Numbered from the stretch's first letter, positions 13,101 to 25,189 are shown. The stretch is 64,000 nt of DNA from Verpa conica (GCA_033030425.1 JAUFSD010000016.1:620001-684000); one strand, 5' to 3'. Program-made: numbers and translations. The notes: generated by a model from the letters alone, not told the origin.

Positions 13101-13240
13101 CCTTTTTCCGGAGACCTTTATTATGGGAACCTTTGTGGACTTGCCATGTGACTCATGACGGAAGTATAAGAATGGAAACACTGACTCCAGAAAAAAATCC
13201 TTACAGAAATTAAATCGCAAAGAATACTACTTTTGCAATC
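7169..13240. other. Six-kilobase AT-rich gene desert
   Basis: No frame here looks like a gene. From about 7480 to 11150 the sequence is AT-rich, with dense stops in all frames and frequent CTAG, TATA and TAGG words, as expected for old, heavily mutated repeats. One short tRNA-like pair of promoter boxes is visible near 9525-9577. The last 800 bases are less AT-rich and include pyrimidine-rich stretches (about 12900-13000), probably the promoter and leader of the Stb3 gene. I could not delimit any intact transposon. Confidence 0.55.
9525..9577 (+). repeat. tRNA-like box A / box B relic (possible SINE head)
   Basis: ATCTCGCTGGGTAGAGC resembles a D-arm (box A) and is followed by CACCAGCCTGGAAT, which resembles an anticodon-arm half. 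About 20 bp later GGTTCCGAAACC resembles box B with one extra base. No closed acceptor stem is seen, so it is not a functional tRNA. A decayed tRNA-derived SINE is possible. Confidence 0.3.
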
Positions 13241-14398
13241 ATGGCTACCTCTACCAACGTTTCCATTCCGGCGGCCATCACGATCTCCAACTTGAGCTCC
13301 TGCCTCCGTCGTGGCGGTGATGCTACAGTCTCTAGCAACAACGCGTTCCCCCATCCGGACCATGTTGACGCGAAATACCACCTCCCAACTCCACCGACCT
13401 CGATCTCGCCCTCGCTTGCCCCGGTTCACAAGTTTAAACCGAGCTGCAGCCTAGGCGATCGTCAAGGAGTCGTTGATTCGGATGTTGATATCTCCGATAT
13501 AGGTGTTGGTGGCGTTTCCAAGCTCGCGCCAACTAGTAGTGCTCAAAACCTGGGACAACACTTAGTTTCCGAAGCCGCTGGAGCAATTACCCCCGCTCTT
13601 TTGGCCAAGTACCACTTGCCCGGGATTCTACTTCAACATGGTCCTTTAGCTATTCGCCATTTAACAGCACATCTCATCTCAAACATCCCTGGGTTTAGCA
13701 GTATTCCTCCAGCGAAACAGCGGAGGCTTGTCGTTGGTGCTTTGGAGGGACGGGGAGGTGTCAGTGGGAGCGAAGGAGAAGCCGGTGGTGTTAATGGAGA
13801 CGTCATTTTTGAGAAAGTTGGCTGGGGTCGGTGGGATGCGAGGCAAAAAGGCGACCCACCAAGAGACCGCGAGGGGACTGCATCCAGGGGGCTCTCACCA
13901 GCCGCTTCGGTCCCTTCAACATATGGAGTTAAGGCCAACGGAATGTTCCGGTCAAACGGCCTTCTTTCAGCCACAGCTATGAACCACTCTACAAGCTATA
14001 CTGGTGAATCTGGTATATTCCTTCAGTCAGAAGAAGAGGTGTCTGATAACTTCTCCGAGGATCCAGACACCATGGAGCAAGACGAGAATGAGGCTGATAT
14101 GATGTCACTTGACGAGCATAATGCTTCAGAGGAAGAGGATGCCGATATGACTGATGAGGAAGATTGGGCAAAAATGGGTGCTGCTATGCTCCGGCGGCAA
14201 GCTGGTTCCCCCATAACATCCGAAGGCTGCTTGAGCGGGTTTGCGGGGAGCCCAGCCGTCGGCTACGGATCTGTGCCATCTTGGCAAGCGAAGGCTGCCA
14301 CTTTCTACAATTCAAGTGAATATGATGACCCTGCAGCACTGAGGGCTAGAGAAGAGAGGGAGGCAGTAGAGGCGTTGGTTAAACTCAGTTCTGTTTGA
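13241..14398 (+). CDS. Stb3-type putative Sin3-binding protein
   Basis: Single exon, 385 aa. Residues about 115-202 match the Stb3 family: ITPALLAKYHLPGILLQHGP, then LAIRHLTAHL...IPGFS, PAKQRRLVVGALEG and finally FEKVGWGRWDAR. The yeast founder, Stb3, binds the ribosomal RNA-processing element in promoters of ribosome-biogenesis genes and associates with the Sin3-Rpd3 histone deacetylase. Outside this block the protein is Ser/Pro-rich, with a strongly acidic stretch (about residues 263-312, many D/E and methionine) typical of nuclear regulators. The start ATG (ATCATGG) is the first of a frame preceded by stops. The gene stands alone between two deserts. Membership of the family is well supported; the DNA target in this organism is inference. 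Confidence 0.86.
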   Translation: MATSTNVSIPAAITISNLSSCLRRGGDATVSSNNAFPHPDHVDAKYHLPTPPTSISPSLAPVHKFKPSCSLGDRQGVVDSDVDISDIGVGGVSKLAPTSSAQNLGQHLVSEAAGAITPALLAKYHLPGILLQHGPLAIRHLTAHLISNIPGFSSIPPAKQRRLVVGALEGRGGVSGSEGEAGGVNGDVIFEKVGWGRWDARQKGDPPRDREGTASRGLSPAASVPSTYGVKANGMFRSNGLLSATAMNHSTSYTGESGIFLQSEEEVSDNFSEDPDTMEQDENEADMMSLDEHNASEEEDADMTDEEDWAKMGAAMLRRQAGSPITSEGCLSGFAGSPAVGYGSVPSWQAKAATFYNSSEYDDPAALRAREEREAVEALVKLSSV

Positions 14399-14822
14399 TT
14401 CTTACCGGGGCGTTGCATTTTTGGGAATTTCACTTTTTTTAGACACTGACAGGTGGTTCAGGCGGGTTTATTTGGGCGTTTCATCATTTTATTTTGCTTT
14501 ATCTCCTCTTCTTCCATCACTTTTCATAATTATCAGCTTTTAGTCTTTTTTGGCATACACGGTTTTGGTTATTCTGTTTAATTTCTTTTTCTGAGGGAGC
14601 CTGAAGATATACTTCTGTGTATGGCTTCCAGCCATTACCGGAATACTGTTTACAGCGCTGGGCGATTAAGTTCTTCCAGTTGACTTCTTTAATATCTTTT
14701 TTATGGCGATGCCTCCTTATTGTTTTTAATCATGTTGTATTGCTATGCGGAGGTGTTGGAGCAGGTTTTACACCAGGGAGTGAATCAAGCTGGGCAAAGG
14801 CAACACGAGAAAAGGGAAGAAA

Positions 14823-14857
14823 AAAAAAGAACAAAAGAACAAAAGAACAAAAAAAAG
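14823..14857 (+). repeat. AAAAGAAC simple repeat
   Basis: Three tandem copies of an A-rich octamer (AAAAGAAC) flanked by further poly-A. It lies in the 3' flank of the Stb3 gene. Confidence 0.8.
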
Positions 14858-15718
14858 GTACTGTGGAGTCATTGACTTGATCTTCTGCGGGAAGGTTTTT
14901 TTAAATGCGCCTTTCTGTCTCATACGAGGAGGGACAGAAGGGGGTAGGTGGATTCTGGCAGATCTTTGTTGATTTTGTTGGATGCCATCGGGCTTGAGTC
15001 TTTTCATTTCTTTTTTCCTTTCTATTTCCTTGCTGTTTTGAATGTTTTTCCTCTTCATGTCTTCTGATTCTTAGTTGAACCGGGGGCCAAGACGGGACGA
15101 TGTTACGATGACGATGACGGGTAGCGGGTAAAGTCGCACTTCAGTTCTAGTTATGTTTTCGTGCGGGGATGGAATGTGGGGGGGAGGGGTCTTACTGAGT
15201 ACCCATTGTTACCACGGGTGCTAGATTTTAGGTTAGGATCACGGAAGAAACGAATATCCATTTTTGGAGTTTTATCATAGATCGCGGGAAGTCACATATC
15301 GGAATAGTATGAGATGATGATATCTGATAAGTATGTACGTGGGGGGTCCTAAATCAAAACAACGTTTCCACTATAGATATTTAAGTGCTGTAGCCCTGAC
15401 CCTACCGGATATGGGCGGGTGACTATCCGACTGCTATTCCGGTATTTCCCGGATTACACTTTAGTACAATAGCAGTCACATTCACGGATTAACAAACGGG
15501 TGTTTATTAAGAATAATCAAAGGGCAAGCGCTGATTTTCAAAAGGGGTTTAACTAACGCTTGGATCCATGGGGATGTATATTTGTAGCTGATGTCATCAG
15601 GGGGTCACGAGCATATCCCGTAGAGCCGGTAATCATCGCTTGAGCGAAAAAATAAGGCTTTTGTAGAATAGTCTATCAGACTTATTTCGAAGAGAAATTT
15701 TTAACAGAACTTGATTTC

Positions 15719-15763
15719 ATATCTGTTAGGCCATGAAAAACATGATTCCGCTAACAGATACAA
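15719..15763. repeat. Short perfect inverted repeat (hairpin)
   Basis: ATATCTGTTAG is followed about 22 bp later by its inverse CTAACAGATA; an inner CATG-A5-CATG pair could extend the structure. It lies in noncoding DNA and may be the remnant of a small hairpin element or chance. Confidence 0.45.
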
Positions 15764-18578
15764 AACGGGTAGAAGAAGAATTTTCTGGTATATCTAGCGT
15801 GAGATGTGGCACAAATACTAGGACAATGATTGGAAAGACCAGTGGCGTTAAATTTTCCTGGTTGGTATAAATTTGGTTAAAAGTGGCCAAGACTCCCACA
15901 AAGAAGCACGCTGAGCTAAGATGCCGGCTGTACCTGCAGCTAGGAAAAGGCTCAGTGAGCTTCTCGTGATAGCTTTTTAAGCTGATGATGGTGGGCCACG
16001 TCGACGACAGGCTGTCTCAAAAAAAAGGGTCCAAACACAGCCGTGCTTTTGTAACCTTTATGCTTGTTATATATTGGCCACGGTTGACGTATATACATGT
16101 ATAAAGGTTTACATACAATCTATATACAATCTCGATGCAGAGGTTGAAAATGTAATTTTCACTTTACTTGACTTATTAACATAAAGGATTTTTGGAGTCT
16201 ACTATCCCCGGGCCAATTGAGGAGCACTGGGGATGCAGCCATCGTTCGATTTGGTTATAAAAAAAAACATGTATAGACTCCGAGTACTGCGCATGTGCAG
16301 TTAGTTGCGCACACGGATCGGTCACTCATAACCAGCGATTATATCAGATATTATATTATGTATTCTAGTGGCTAATCACATCGTTTAAATTGCTATAGAA
16401 GGCTAATTATACCACTTGTCTATCTAAAAACGCGCAGTATTGATTATTGATGGTGGTCTTTTTAGAGATTTTGCTGGAATCCAGGAGTTGATGTAGTATT
16501 TAGGTGGCCAATTGGGCATAACGAGGGAAATGTAACTCTGCCAACACCTACAGGTTCAGGCTGCAAGAAAGCGTCTGCTACTTTCATGCCGGGACTTCTG
16601 AAAGCATAGTGCATTGCCCCTCCGCACTTAAAACCCCTTATGCACATAAGTGATGGGCCTTTGATATCTAATGTGCATAGGCCGGTTTTCTTAACTATTC
16701 ACGTGTCTAGTTGTTGTTAATTTGCTAATCCACACCCTTGTGTACTCGGATCAAGGGTCTACAGTCTATATAGCGATTTCGTATTCTATAGTGAAGAACC
16801 CTGCTGTTACACCTTTACCCCCCCTTAGCACACGCACTCTAGGATTCGGAGGGAAATGGAAATGATAGGTATTCTCAAAAACCAAATTTTCTGCGTTCAT
16901 CAACTAGATCAGGCATGATCTGCATTCAACACGTGGTTGGGCCTGAGACGTTTCTTTGGTTTTTCCATGTTTCTCTCCAGGATCCGCAAGGCTTACATGA
17001 TACCATAAGGAAACCTAGAACCCTGAAGAATTTCTACGAGGTACTCTACAGCCCCACGTGCATAAGTACACGAGCGTGTCTTCTTGGCAGTTTCAAAAAT
17101 GCCCAGACTTTAAAGTGCAAGGTTACGTAAGACTACCGAACTGTTACCGACGCATACATACGGCGAAGCTTTCCTTGGTGCTCCCACCTCTGTATGCAAC
17201 ATTTTTTGCAAGTTTATGATTACCAGTTCTTATGGGTCAATGATATCCCTGTCCGCGTAACCATCAGAAACGTGCAAAGGTCATTGGATACGACTGGATA
17301 GAACCAAAGGGGTGCTACAATACTGGGCTAGAGGAACCATCACATTTGTTACAGAGTGTTGAGAGGGGAATCTACCATGTTCAAGATTTTTGTACTCAAT
17401 TTGAGGGAAAGGGCCGAGCTCCACCATAGTCTCCATTAGCCCGGTAGGCTCACGGGATACTACATGTAGTAATGGCTCTTAACCAATGTCGAGATTTAGC
17501 TTATGGGTATGTAACAAGTGTTTTAGAGAATGCAATGCGCCATGCATCCGAAATTCACGCACATGAACGAGCAAGTTTTAGTTCGAACTGTGGTTGAGTT
17601 TATGTTGGAGTCAAAGCTCATTAGTCTCCGGCACAAAGCTAACCAATCGTAACAAGGTAAACTGTAATAGTAACATAGCTTAACCTATGCAAGCACTGGC
17701 TACCAAATTCGTCTATATTGCATGTATAAATGAATTTAGTACGGTCCCACTTTTGATCGGAAGCCCAAGTTAGAAGGGTCAAAGTCTTAAACTACAGCGC
17801 GTCATTCGTTATGAAGGATTAAAGTAATATAAATGATACAATATGACTAAACTAATGAGTGGCTATCTATATTCTCTTGGTAAACTTGATTAACCGTGTA
17901 GTATTTAGGCTAAGACACCAAAGTAGGTAATACCTATGGTACTAATATTTTAGGAGAGACAGCACAGGGGCATGAGTTTTTGTAGTTCAGGGTCTCAGAA
18001 GATCTCCTATCTCCGCCTGTAGATAAAAAACTATAACAGGCAGGATTCTTATACTTCGAACAAGAATGTATCCGTACCCGAAGATTTAGTGAAATAGAGA
18101 AATCTAGCTTGTTTCGTCACGCTAAAGGTAAAAATAGGCCTCTAGATATGTACTTCCTCAAGCCTGCAAAGTAGCCTGTAGAATATAGACAGGCGATTAT
18201 CTATGCCTGCCAGTATGATAAATATTTACCTTGCTATAGTGGTGATAATATATATCAAAGTTTTCCTGGAGCTTCCCATCTATATAGCCTATGGTTTCTA
18301 CGGGAAGAGGACAAATACTGCTTTGTTAGAAAATTTAAACCGCTAATAGTTCGTCTTACGGGTTTATTCATAAATTTTAGTATGATTATCTTTCTAGGCG
18401 GTCAAGGATTGCACCTTAGTCATTGTATATCACTCGGTTTGAATAGAAATGCCTCATATGGTATCACCTCCGGTATCGTTCAATCTCGAATTATCATTTG
18501 GGTTTTGGTTTTTTTTAGAGTAAGTAAATTCTGAGGTAAAAGGCAGAAAAACTGGTAAAATGTAGAAAGCGCTATTCA

Positions 18579-20145
18579 TCACCAACCGTCACCATTGACA
18601 CTTAATGGACTGCCCTCATCGCTCCCACCATCATAGTTTGTAGTTGTGGGGATTGGAATTGGGGCTGGTTTCACCGCAGCCTTGCTTTGACTGGTCGATT
18701 TCCAGCCTATAGGACGAGTACTTGCGTCGTTATCATTTTCGATGATGCCGATCTCGATATCTTCGGCGCGGACGACAGTACGAGATTTGGAGGCAAGATT
18801 TGCTTCAGGCTCATGACCCTCTGACTTAGTATCTTGGAGACCCTTTTCAGCCATTTTTATGACAGCTTGGAGAGTGTATGCAGCATCATTTCCTATATTT
18901 TTACCAGTAATTTCGTCAGCAAGGGAACTAAAGAATGCTAAAGTCGAAGAAATATATATTTCAAAGAATGACTAGTCCGCATACCAGCGTTATGTAGGTT
19001 CCAAGATTCCAATTGCAGTTCCATCAGAATTGTACTCAGGCTTCTAATCTGGTTCTCAAACTTCATGGCCTTCCACATGGAAGCCGTATCCATGATTTCC
19101 AAATCAGCGATATTTGTAACATCGTATCCAAGCTTCCTCAAGTAGTCGATATCGGTCTTGATATCATGCCCGACAAGGACAATCCTCCTTCTTTCTCCCT
19201 GATTGTCGACATGACGAAAGTATTTCGCCATTACTGTAGGCGCTTCCTTCAGGGAGATATACTCAGAAGACCCAAACTCGAACCTGTCTGCAGCGTCACT
19301 GACAAAATTTCCATTACGGAGATGTCGGTTTTCTTTTATTCGGAAGTGGTGAGACTCGACGAGGGCCAAGATAGCCTCAGCTCTAGACTCAGGTATGGTC
19401 GGGATGTTGTTTCTTGGAGGAAAGTAATTCGGCTGAAGGGACTTGTCACTGACAGTGTATTGAGTATCTTGGGGAGGGAGTCGCAAGGTATCAAGAATTG
19501 ATATTCCAACCTCTGTAATGGCATTGTGATTGTGCTCATACGACTCAACGTCAACGCTCACAAAAACTGGTTTTTGCTCATTGTCCTTGGTGGCATCCCC
19601 GCCGGGGAACCCAAGATAAAGTGCCGCAGATTCAACCTGCGCTCTCCAGCTATTCATACTCTTTCTATTCTTTTCCTTCTTTTTGACCTTTTTGTTTAGT
19701 TTATCCTGGGAGCTCCTGCCTCCAGAGTAATCACCGCCCCAAGCAATCGATTCCTTGAGCTGGTCGAAATCCTCCTTACTTTTAATAGTGCCTACAAAAG
19801 CAGGTTCGTCATCGTTATCCCGGTCAATACGGAAAGCAACTTTCTTCGGAGAGATATCCCTGAAAGCAGCAATTCCAGTCTCCGCAGTGATCTGGGCGAA
19901 AAATTCCGAGATCTGGGTGAAAGGTATTAGGAAGAAATCTTGGGAATTTGTTTCGTAGTGATAGCTGTATGGATGTGAGTAGAATATAGACAAAGCAGAT
20001 TCAAAGGATAGGGGACTGACATTTCCCAGCCATGAGTAAAAAACGGCTCGGAATCAAAGAATCGAGCAACAACATGTTGATCAGCTTTAGTAAGATTTCT
20101 GTAAGGCCATTGACGTAGTGTTGAGACCTGGAGGTAGAATGCCAT
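18579..20145 (-). CDS. DEDDh 3'-5' exonuclease of the Gfd2/QIP type
   Basis: Complement join 18579-18892, 18985-19964, 20021-20145; 472 aa; introns of 92 and 56 bp. The catalytic motifs of a DEDDh exonuclease are in order: VSVDVESYE (D180, E182) with ITEVGIS behind it, LVGHDIKTDIDYL (D near 313) and, across the second intron, HNAGNDAAYT (H366-x4-D371). This spacing and the wording of motif I fit the fungal Gfd2/YDR514C family, to which the Neurospora Argonaute partner QIP also belongs; QIP degrades the passenger strand of siRNA. Residues 125-145 are Lys-rich. The C-terminal tail (about 385-472) is polar and unassigned. The start MAFYLQV (20145) was chosen because it opens the conserved-looking part; an in-frame ATG at 20316 is also possible. 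The gene is divergent from the BTB gene. It could be a general RNA exonuclease, not QIP itself. Confidence 0.84.
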
Positions 20146-21163
20146 CTTGATTTGGATAAGTGGGTGAGTAGATGGAGGGTAGAATTGGTGGAGGCAATGA
20201 TGGATAGTGGGGATGTTTTTGTCTCCGGGGAGGTTAGCGGGAGGCGCCGTTACAGCGGGAGGCTTGCAGTAGAATCGCGGGTTGGTGGTTTTGAGACTGT
20301 CCCACAATCTCGCCAAGGCTCGAGATCAGCAGGTGTAGAACAAGGAAATTTGAGCCTCAAAAATGTCTGGGTACACTTTGAAGCCGCTGTTACCGATACT
20401 GGGCTTGATCCTGAAGATAAACGTAGGAGCCATGTCTTTTATAAGCTGCCCCAACCCACCGGAACGAAACATCTAGAAATGATGACCACATACACGACGG
20501 GATGCCTTGTTCGGTCTTAATATTTGCAACTCTTAAAGGGTTTGTTCTAGGTATAAGAAGGCGTCCCTACGAAGATGCGATTCATTGGGGTAATTGAGTG
20601 GGGCAATCCTAGGCCCTAGCATGTGCATATGAGATTCCTGCAGGTGGATTCAGGCCTCCCACAAAAATATACATAAAAAGTCCATAAACACCAATCCAAG
20701 ATTTGGGCAAAGAATTTACTGAAGTCATACGAAATTCCCTATAATCTTAGATGTCTTGTAGAAAATGAATACCGAGTGATGGTCTATGAGTAAGTGACGG
20801 TGCCCTTGCCAAGACTATGCCCAGGTCTTTGTGAGTGAGGCTGCGGGTGTAGACTAAGATCGCAGGGAAACTCTGGTACAAGCATGGTAGTATAAATATC
20901 AAGCAACCGTACATTTTTATGACGATATTTGTGGGAGTTCACATTTTGCGGGCTCGGTGGCCTTAAGGCGTCCAACTTCATGCCTAATTACCCCGCACAC
21001 AGCTAATTGTAATTATCCAGTAGGGCTGAGGTTATTGGCGTCGACCATCAGGTAATAAAACACCATCTAGTCCCTTATTCTAGGCGCTAAGCACACCTCA
21101 CCACTTTTAATAGGTACTGAGTATATGTAAGTAGAGCCCGGGTATCGGACTCCAGAGGTACTT
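20146..21163. promoter_or_regulatory. Shared upstream region of exonuclease and BTB genes
   Basis: The two flanking genes diverge, so both promoters should lie in these 1.0 kb. No other coding sequence is visible; frames here are overlapping shadows. No specific regulatory motif is identifiable by eye. Confidence 0.4.
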
Positions 21164-22490
21164 ATGGCTAACTTCTACATACAAAGGCCTCCAAAGGCGG
21201 AGTCAAAAAAATCTAAGTTGGGAGCAAGTCGAGAGATTCTGGGAGGGAGCTCGATAGGGGATACAGGAGAAGACCTAGGAAAAATCCTAGGAGGAAGCGT
21301 GAAAACAATGATTGCAACCAAAGAAATCGCTCCTTATGGGGATATCATGATCGAAATCCCGTCTACAGCAGGTACTGCAAGGCTCAAAGTAGCCTCTCAA
21401 GTACTCTGCGCCGCATCTCCAGTCTTCCGCGCCATGCTTGGCCCCTCTTCGTCTTTTAGGGAGGCTTGCGAACTTCGGACAAAAAGTCCTAATGCCGAGC
21501 CATACCGTCTCGTTCTTGATGACAATCCGGAGGCCCTTGGGGTCATCCTCCTAGCGTTGCACTGCCAAAATTCCTTAGTACCGAAGAATGTGACTTTCAA
21601 GAACCTGGTTGATCTAGCTATCATATGTGATAAGTATGATTGCGCGGCTGGAGTTTCTTTGTGGGTGGATATATGGACGAAGCCATGGATAGAATTTGCG
21701 ACAAAACCGGGCCACGAACACTGGCTGTTTGTTGCATGGACCTTTGGAATCCAGGACGTGTTCGAGAAATTGTCGAAGCATATTATCCTCAAGGGACGCT
21801 ACTCAACAGAAGATCCTACCTTATTCATAACCGGTGAGGGTTTTTGCCTAGATGAGATGTTAGTACCGGAGGCTATCATGGGTTAGTATTCTCTGAGGAA
21901 CCTATAGAATTTCTAAAGTTTAACAGTAGGCATCTGCCTCTTTAGAAGCCATACGTGAGAGAAGGGGCACAGTCATCAATTCTATGTCAGAATCTACGTA
22001 CTCGTACCAAGAGCGTTACATGACTCCTTGGGGTAAAGCTTTATGCAAAGCTACAACCCCGACCGAAGCCTGTGACGCAATGATCCTCGGCTCAATCATG
22101 AAGGGCTTTCGATCTCTCGGTATCGCTATAGACTTTGGTGAATTTGTTCTTAAGAGTATCGAAGACATGGAAAAAGGAATTATAGGTCTTCGAATTGAGT
22201 TTATGGCTAGCAGTCCTCCGAATAGTAGTTACTGCGACAGTCATTACTATTGTAGTAGCTGTGGCAGTAGACACTATTGCCACAGCTGCGGTAGCTACTA
22301 TAGCAATTGCAGTTGTAATTACGGGACGTATAACCATGAAAGTACTTGTAGCTTTCTACCAGAGCTCGATGCTAAGATTAGGAAATATTTAGAAGACGTA
22401 AAAGGGTTGAGATTAGATGATTTTAAACCCTCTAAGACCAAGTCCATAGAGGCCAAGGTTGCGAAATGGGATCTCTTTGAGTACAAGTAA
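21164..22490 (+). CDS. BTB/POZ-domain protein with Cys/Tyr/Ser-rich insertion
   Basis: Join 21164-21881, 21946-22490; 420 aa; one 64-bp intron with donor GTTAGT. Residues about 57-150 read as a fungal BTB/POZ domain: YGDIMIEIP, then LKVASQVLCAASPVFRAML and a strand followed by helices ending ...DLAIICDKYDC. Such proteins are common in Pezizomycotina; BTB folds mediate dimerisation or Cullin-3 binding, but their targets are mostly unknown. The remainder to residue 250 is the usual conserved helical extension. Residues about 335-374 are unusual: YCSSCGSRHYCHSC and similar, with ten cysteines amid Tyr/Ser/His; this could be a metal-binding or simply an expanded low-complexity segment, and its DNA is quasi-palindromic. 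The start ATG is the first of the frame. Function beyond the fold is unknown. Confidence 0.82.
22230..22330 (+). repeat. Quasi-palindromic triplet-rich coding segment in the BTB gene
   Basis: The exon contains AGCTGTGGCA and, 13 bp on, its exact inverse TGCCACAGCT, with partly complementary flanks (GTAGTAG before, GGTAGCTAC after). Many TAC/TGC/AGT-like triplets suggest local expansion. The translated product is the Cys/Tyr/Ser-rich stretch. Confidence 0.6.
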
Positions 22491-22954
22491 GGCCTGTCAT
22501 GTCACGAATTTACTTTTCACGAATTTACTTTACTTTACTTTTCTAGGTTAAACAGAGTAATGACTCCCCATGATGTCATTTATTTCTTTCTAGTTCTATC
22601 TTATTTTAAATTTATGGAATAGCTTTGGAATCTGCTTGGGCACATAGAATTCTATACCTAACATTTGACTCGCCGGGTAGCTGAGTAGTCTTACCAGTCT
22701 CTTACACTTCATAGAAATTTCCCTAAATGCCTGATAAAATACCTCTTCAATCCTGTGTCCTGAGGAGTTTAGTCGTAGAATACCCGAGACTCCAATAATC
22801 ACCTTTGAGAATACGAATTATAACCAAGTATTTAAAAGATATTATATTCTGGTACATTACTAATACACGCTACGTATATAATTTTACTCAAACAGATCTA
22901 ACAATCCAGCACTTCCCCCTTACTTCTACCTAAAAATAAATTGACAAAACACTT
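22491..22954. other. Convergent spacer between BTB gene and ERG24
   Basis: Both flanking genes end here, so this holds two 3' flanks. A 15-bp direct repeat (TCACGAATTTACTTT) occurs at about 22502-22533, followed by ACTTT units. Nothing else is visible. Confidence 0.6.
22502..22533 (+). repeat. 15-bp direct repeat downstream of BTB gene
   Basis: TCACGAATTTACTTT occurs twice in tandem, followed by further ACTTT units; probably a slippage product in the 3' flank. Confidence 0.75.
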
Positions 22955-24358
22955 CTAATAAACCCCGGGAATAATCCTATACCTAACAATCTCTGTATAC
23001 CTCTTCCAATCATCGCCATACTTAACCATACACTTTGACTCATCCCTTCTCTCCCTATGCAACAACAACACCGCAAAATAAGCAACATAGAAATACGTCA
23101 CCGGTGTTCCAAACCCAGTAGGCAGACACCACGCCCAAGCCATAACCCAATCACCCAAGTAGTTAATATGTCTTGAAATCCCCCACCACCCAGAAATCAT
23201 GAGTTTAGAGCCTGACTTAGTCTCGATGAACTTGATATGGGCAACCTTGGGATCCTTCGGGTTTGTGCGGAAGTTATTCTTGGTGCCATTCGCACCACGG
23301 AAAATAAAATAACCTGTACCCTGGACCGCTAGCACTCCTGCGAGTCCCCAGTAACCTAGGTTTACAGGGTTTGTGGCAAGGTAGCGGGCCTGAAGGGAGT
23401 AGGTGAGTGGCAACCAAACAAGGTCTCCGAATGACAACATGAATCCGAAGCCATCGGTTGTGATATCCATAGTAGTAAGGACAGCAGGCTCGTTGTACAG
23501 TGCGTCAAAAACGTACCAGAACTGGAAGACGTTGACGAGTACCATAGAGTCGGATACGTAGCCGTGAGTAGTATACTGGTGAGATAGGAAGGCAAAGTTG
23601 AGGAGCGGCCACATTATCATTCCTGGACGAAGCTCACAGAAAGACTTGAGATCGAGAGAGTGAATACGAGGGTTGAGCGGACGGCCAATAAACCAGTCGT
23701 AAAGGATATTACCGGAGTTTGAGGCAAGGATCTCCCCGGTGAAGAACGATGAGATGTAGCAGTAGAACGCGAGAACGGTGGAGAAGATGAGGGTCCCAGT
23801 GATGAGCTGGAGGAAGTTGTCCCAAATAAAGGTCCAGACCCACCAGTTAAGACCTTCCATGTAGGTCATGGCAGCGCAGTAACTGATTATAAGCATGAAT
23901 GATTCGAAACCTATTCATAGTATCCCCAATTAGCTATTTTGTTTTGGGTCTCCCTCTTCTCAGGTGTACAAAAATACCATTAAGTTTATACTTCAGCCTC
24001 GTTCCATCCTTCAACACAACCCCCAAACCCGTCTTTCCAGGCAAAATATACTGTAGTGCGACAAGAGAAAACCAGTACGCCGTGTAATAACCCGTGACCT
24101 TCGAAGAATAGATCCCCGACCAGCCAGGCCATAAATTTGTCTTGAAGTGCCCAATTGGGTCCGCGAGAAGTTCTGAGGAAGGGCAACCACCGTCATTGCA
24201 GGCGAAGTAGAGCGCATATGTTATAAATGGTGTTCCAAGAGTTATTCCGAGTGCTCCTAGACTATTTAGATGTTAGGAAAGCTTGATTGAATGATAGGAT
24301 GGTAAAGGGGAACTTACGGGCCACCAAACTCATAGCCATGCCCACCGTCCGCCACCAT
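22955..24358 (-). CDS. ERG24: Delta(14)-sterol reductase (C-14 sterol reductase)
   Basis: Complement join 22955-23910, 23978-24261, 24318-24358; 426 aa; introns of 67 and 56 bp. It reduces the C14-C15 double bond left after lanosterol/eburicol demethylation, using NADPH, in the ER membrane (ergosterol pathway). The short first exon (41 nt) supplies GYEFGGP, a conserved start of the family; later come LKYKLNGFESF, the GRPLNPRI...DLKSFCELRPG block that separates ERG24 from ERG4, and near the C-terminus GWWGISRHINYLGDW and the end RYRIIPGVY. Several hydrophobic helices are evident. Length is close to the usual 430-450 aa. The initiator is the only ATG ahead of the conserved block; the upstream in-frame codons have no other ATG nearby. 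ERG24 is the target of morpholine-type sterol inhibitors in related fungi. Orthology is secure. Confidence 0.94.
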
Positions 24359-25189
24359 AGTTGCAGTTGCTGCAGTGTAATGAAATAAGTGTATAGGGCA
24401 AAGGTATTCCAATTGACGCGAAAAGGATGACCTATGGCTTTTGTTGTTGTCGGATTCCCGGAGAAAGAATGAAGACTTATAGTAGCTTCTTACCCCTGGC
24501 GCGTACCTTTATGCATGCGTAAATGTGTGGGTTGGGTTGTCGTGATTGCGGCTTGGCGCGTCTGTTGCTCAGATCTACTCCGGAAGGGTGTAGATCCATG
24601 GATGGCCTGATGCTCGGTCGCGAAGACTCCGGAATCTCACATTTATCACTTTGCTTTTCTTATCTAGATCTACGAAAGCCCCTTATACATAGCCAAGACT
24701 CCACTCGCAGGCTGTATGGCGGTGCTTGCGATACGGTAGGTGTTGAAATAAGCTCGAGACGCCTAGGTTTATGATACATGAGTACGTATGTGAGCGGATA
24801 TTGGGGGTTCCGACAATGAGATGATACCTACCCCGCATAACCCGTACGAAGGTATTGTGGTGACGTTAGGTGGCTTTGATACTTGGCCTAGGGTTTGCAG
24901 TGGGCGCGACTTCGAAGAGTTGTTCACAGAGGCTTAGTTATTAAGGTGGGTGCGCGATTTACGAGAGGAGTCCACCGGAGCTCTTATTACTGTATAGTAG
25001 TATAAATATATACTACAGACTAAGGTCACAATGTCGTAATCTTAATGAAAGCATCACGAGATACACTCATTGTTGGCCGAGTGACTTTCTGTGATATTCA
25101 AAAAGAAATATCTAGTAAAAGTATACGCACTCGACACTTCCCGAAACCAATAAACCCACCACTATACGTTCCTGTATAAACATATAAGT
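24359..25189. other. Intergenic region upstream of ERG24
   Basis: This 0.8 kb contains the ERG24 promoter on its left side. Frames seen are short and unrelated to any family. A small palindrome (GTAGTAT...ATACTAC) lies near 25000. I see no further feature. Confidence 0.5.

Larger units (their letters stand above)
14399..18578. other. Gene desert between STB3-like and exonuclease genes
   Basis: The first 700 bases are T-rich 3' flank of the Stb3 gene, with an AAAAGAAC repeat near 14823-14857. From about 15230 the sequence is AT-rich and full of stops in all frames. I see short inverted repeats (15719-15763) but no gene, RNA or complete mobile element. Confidence 0.55.
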
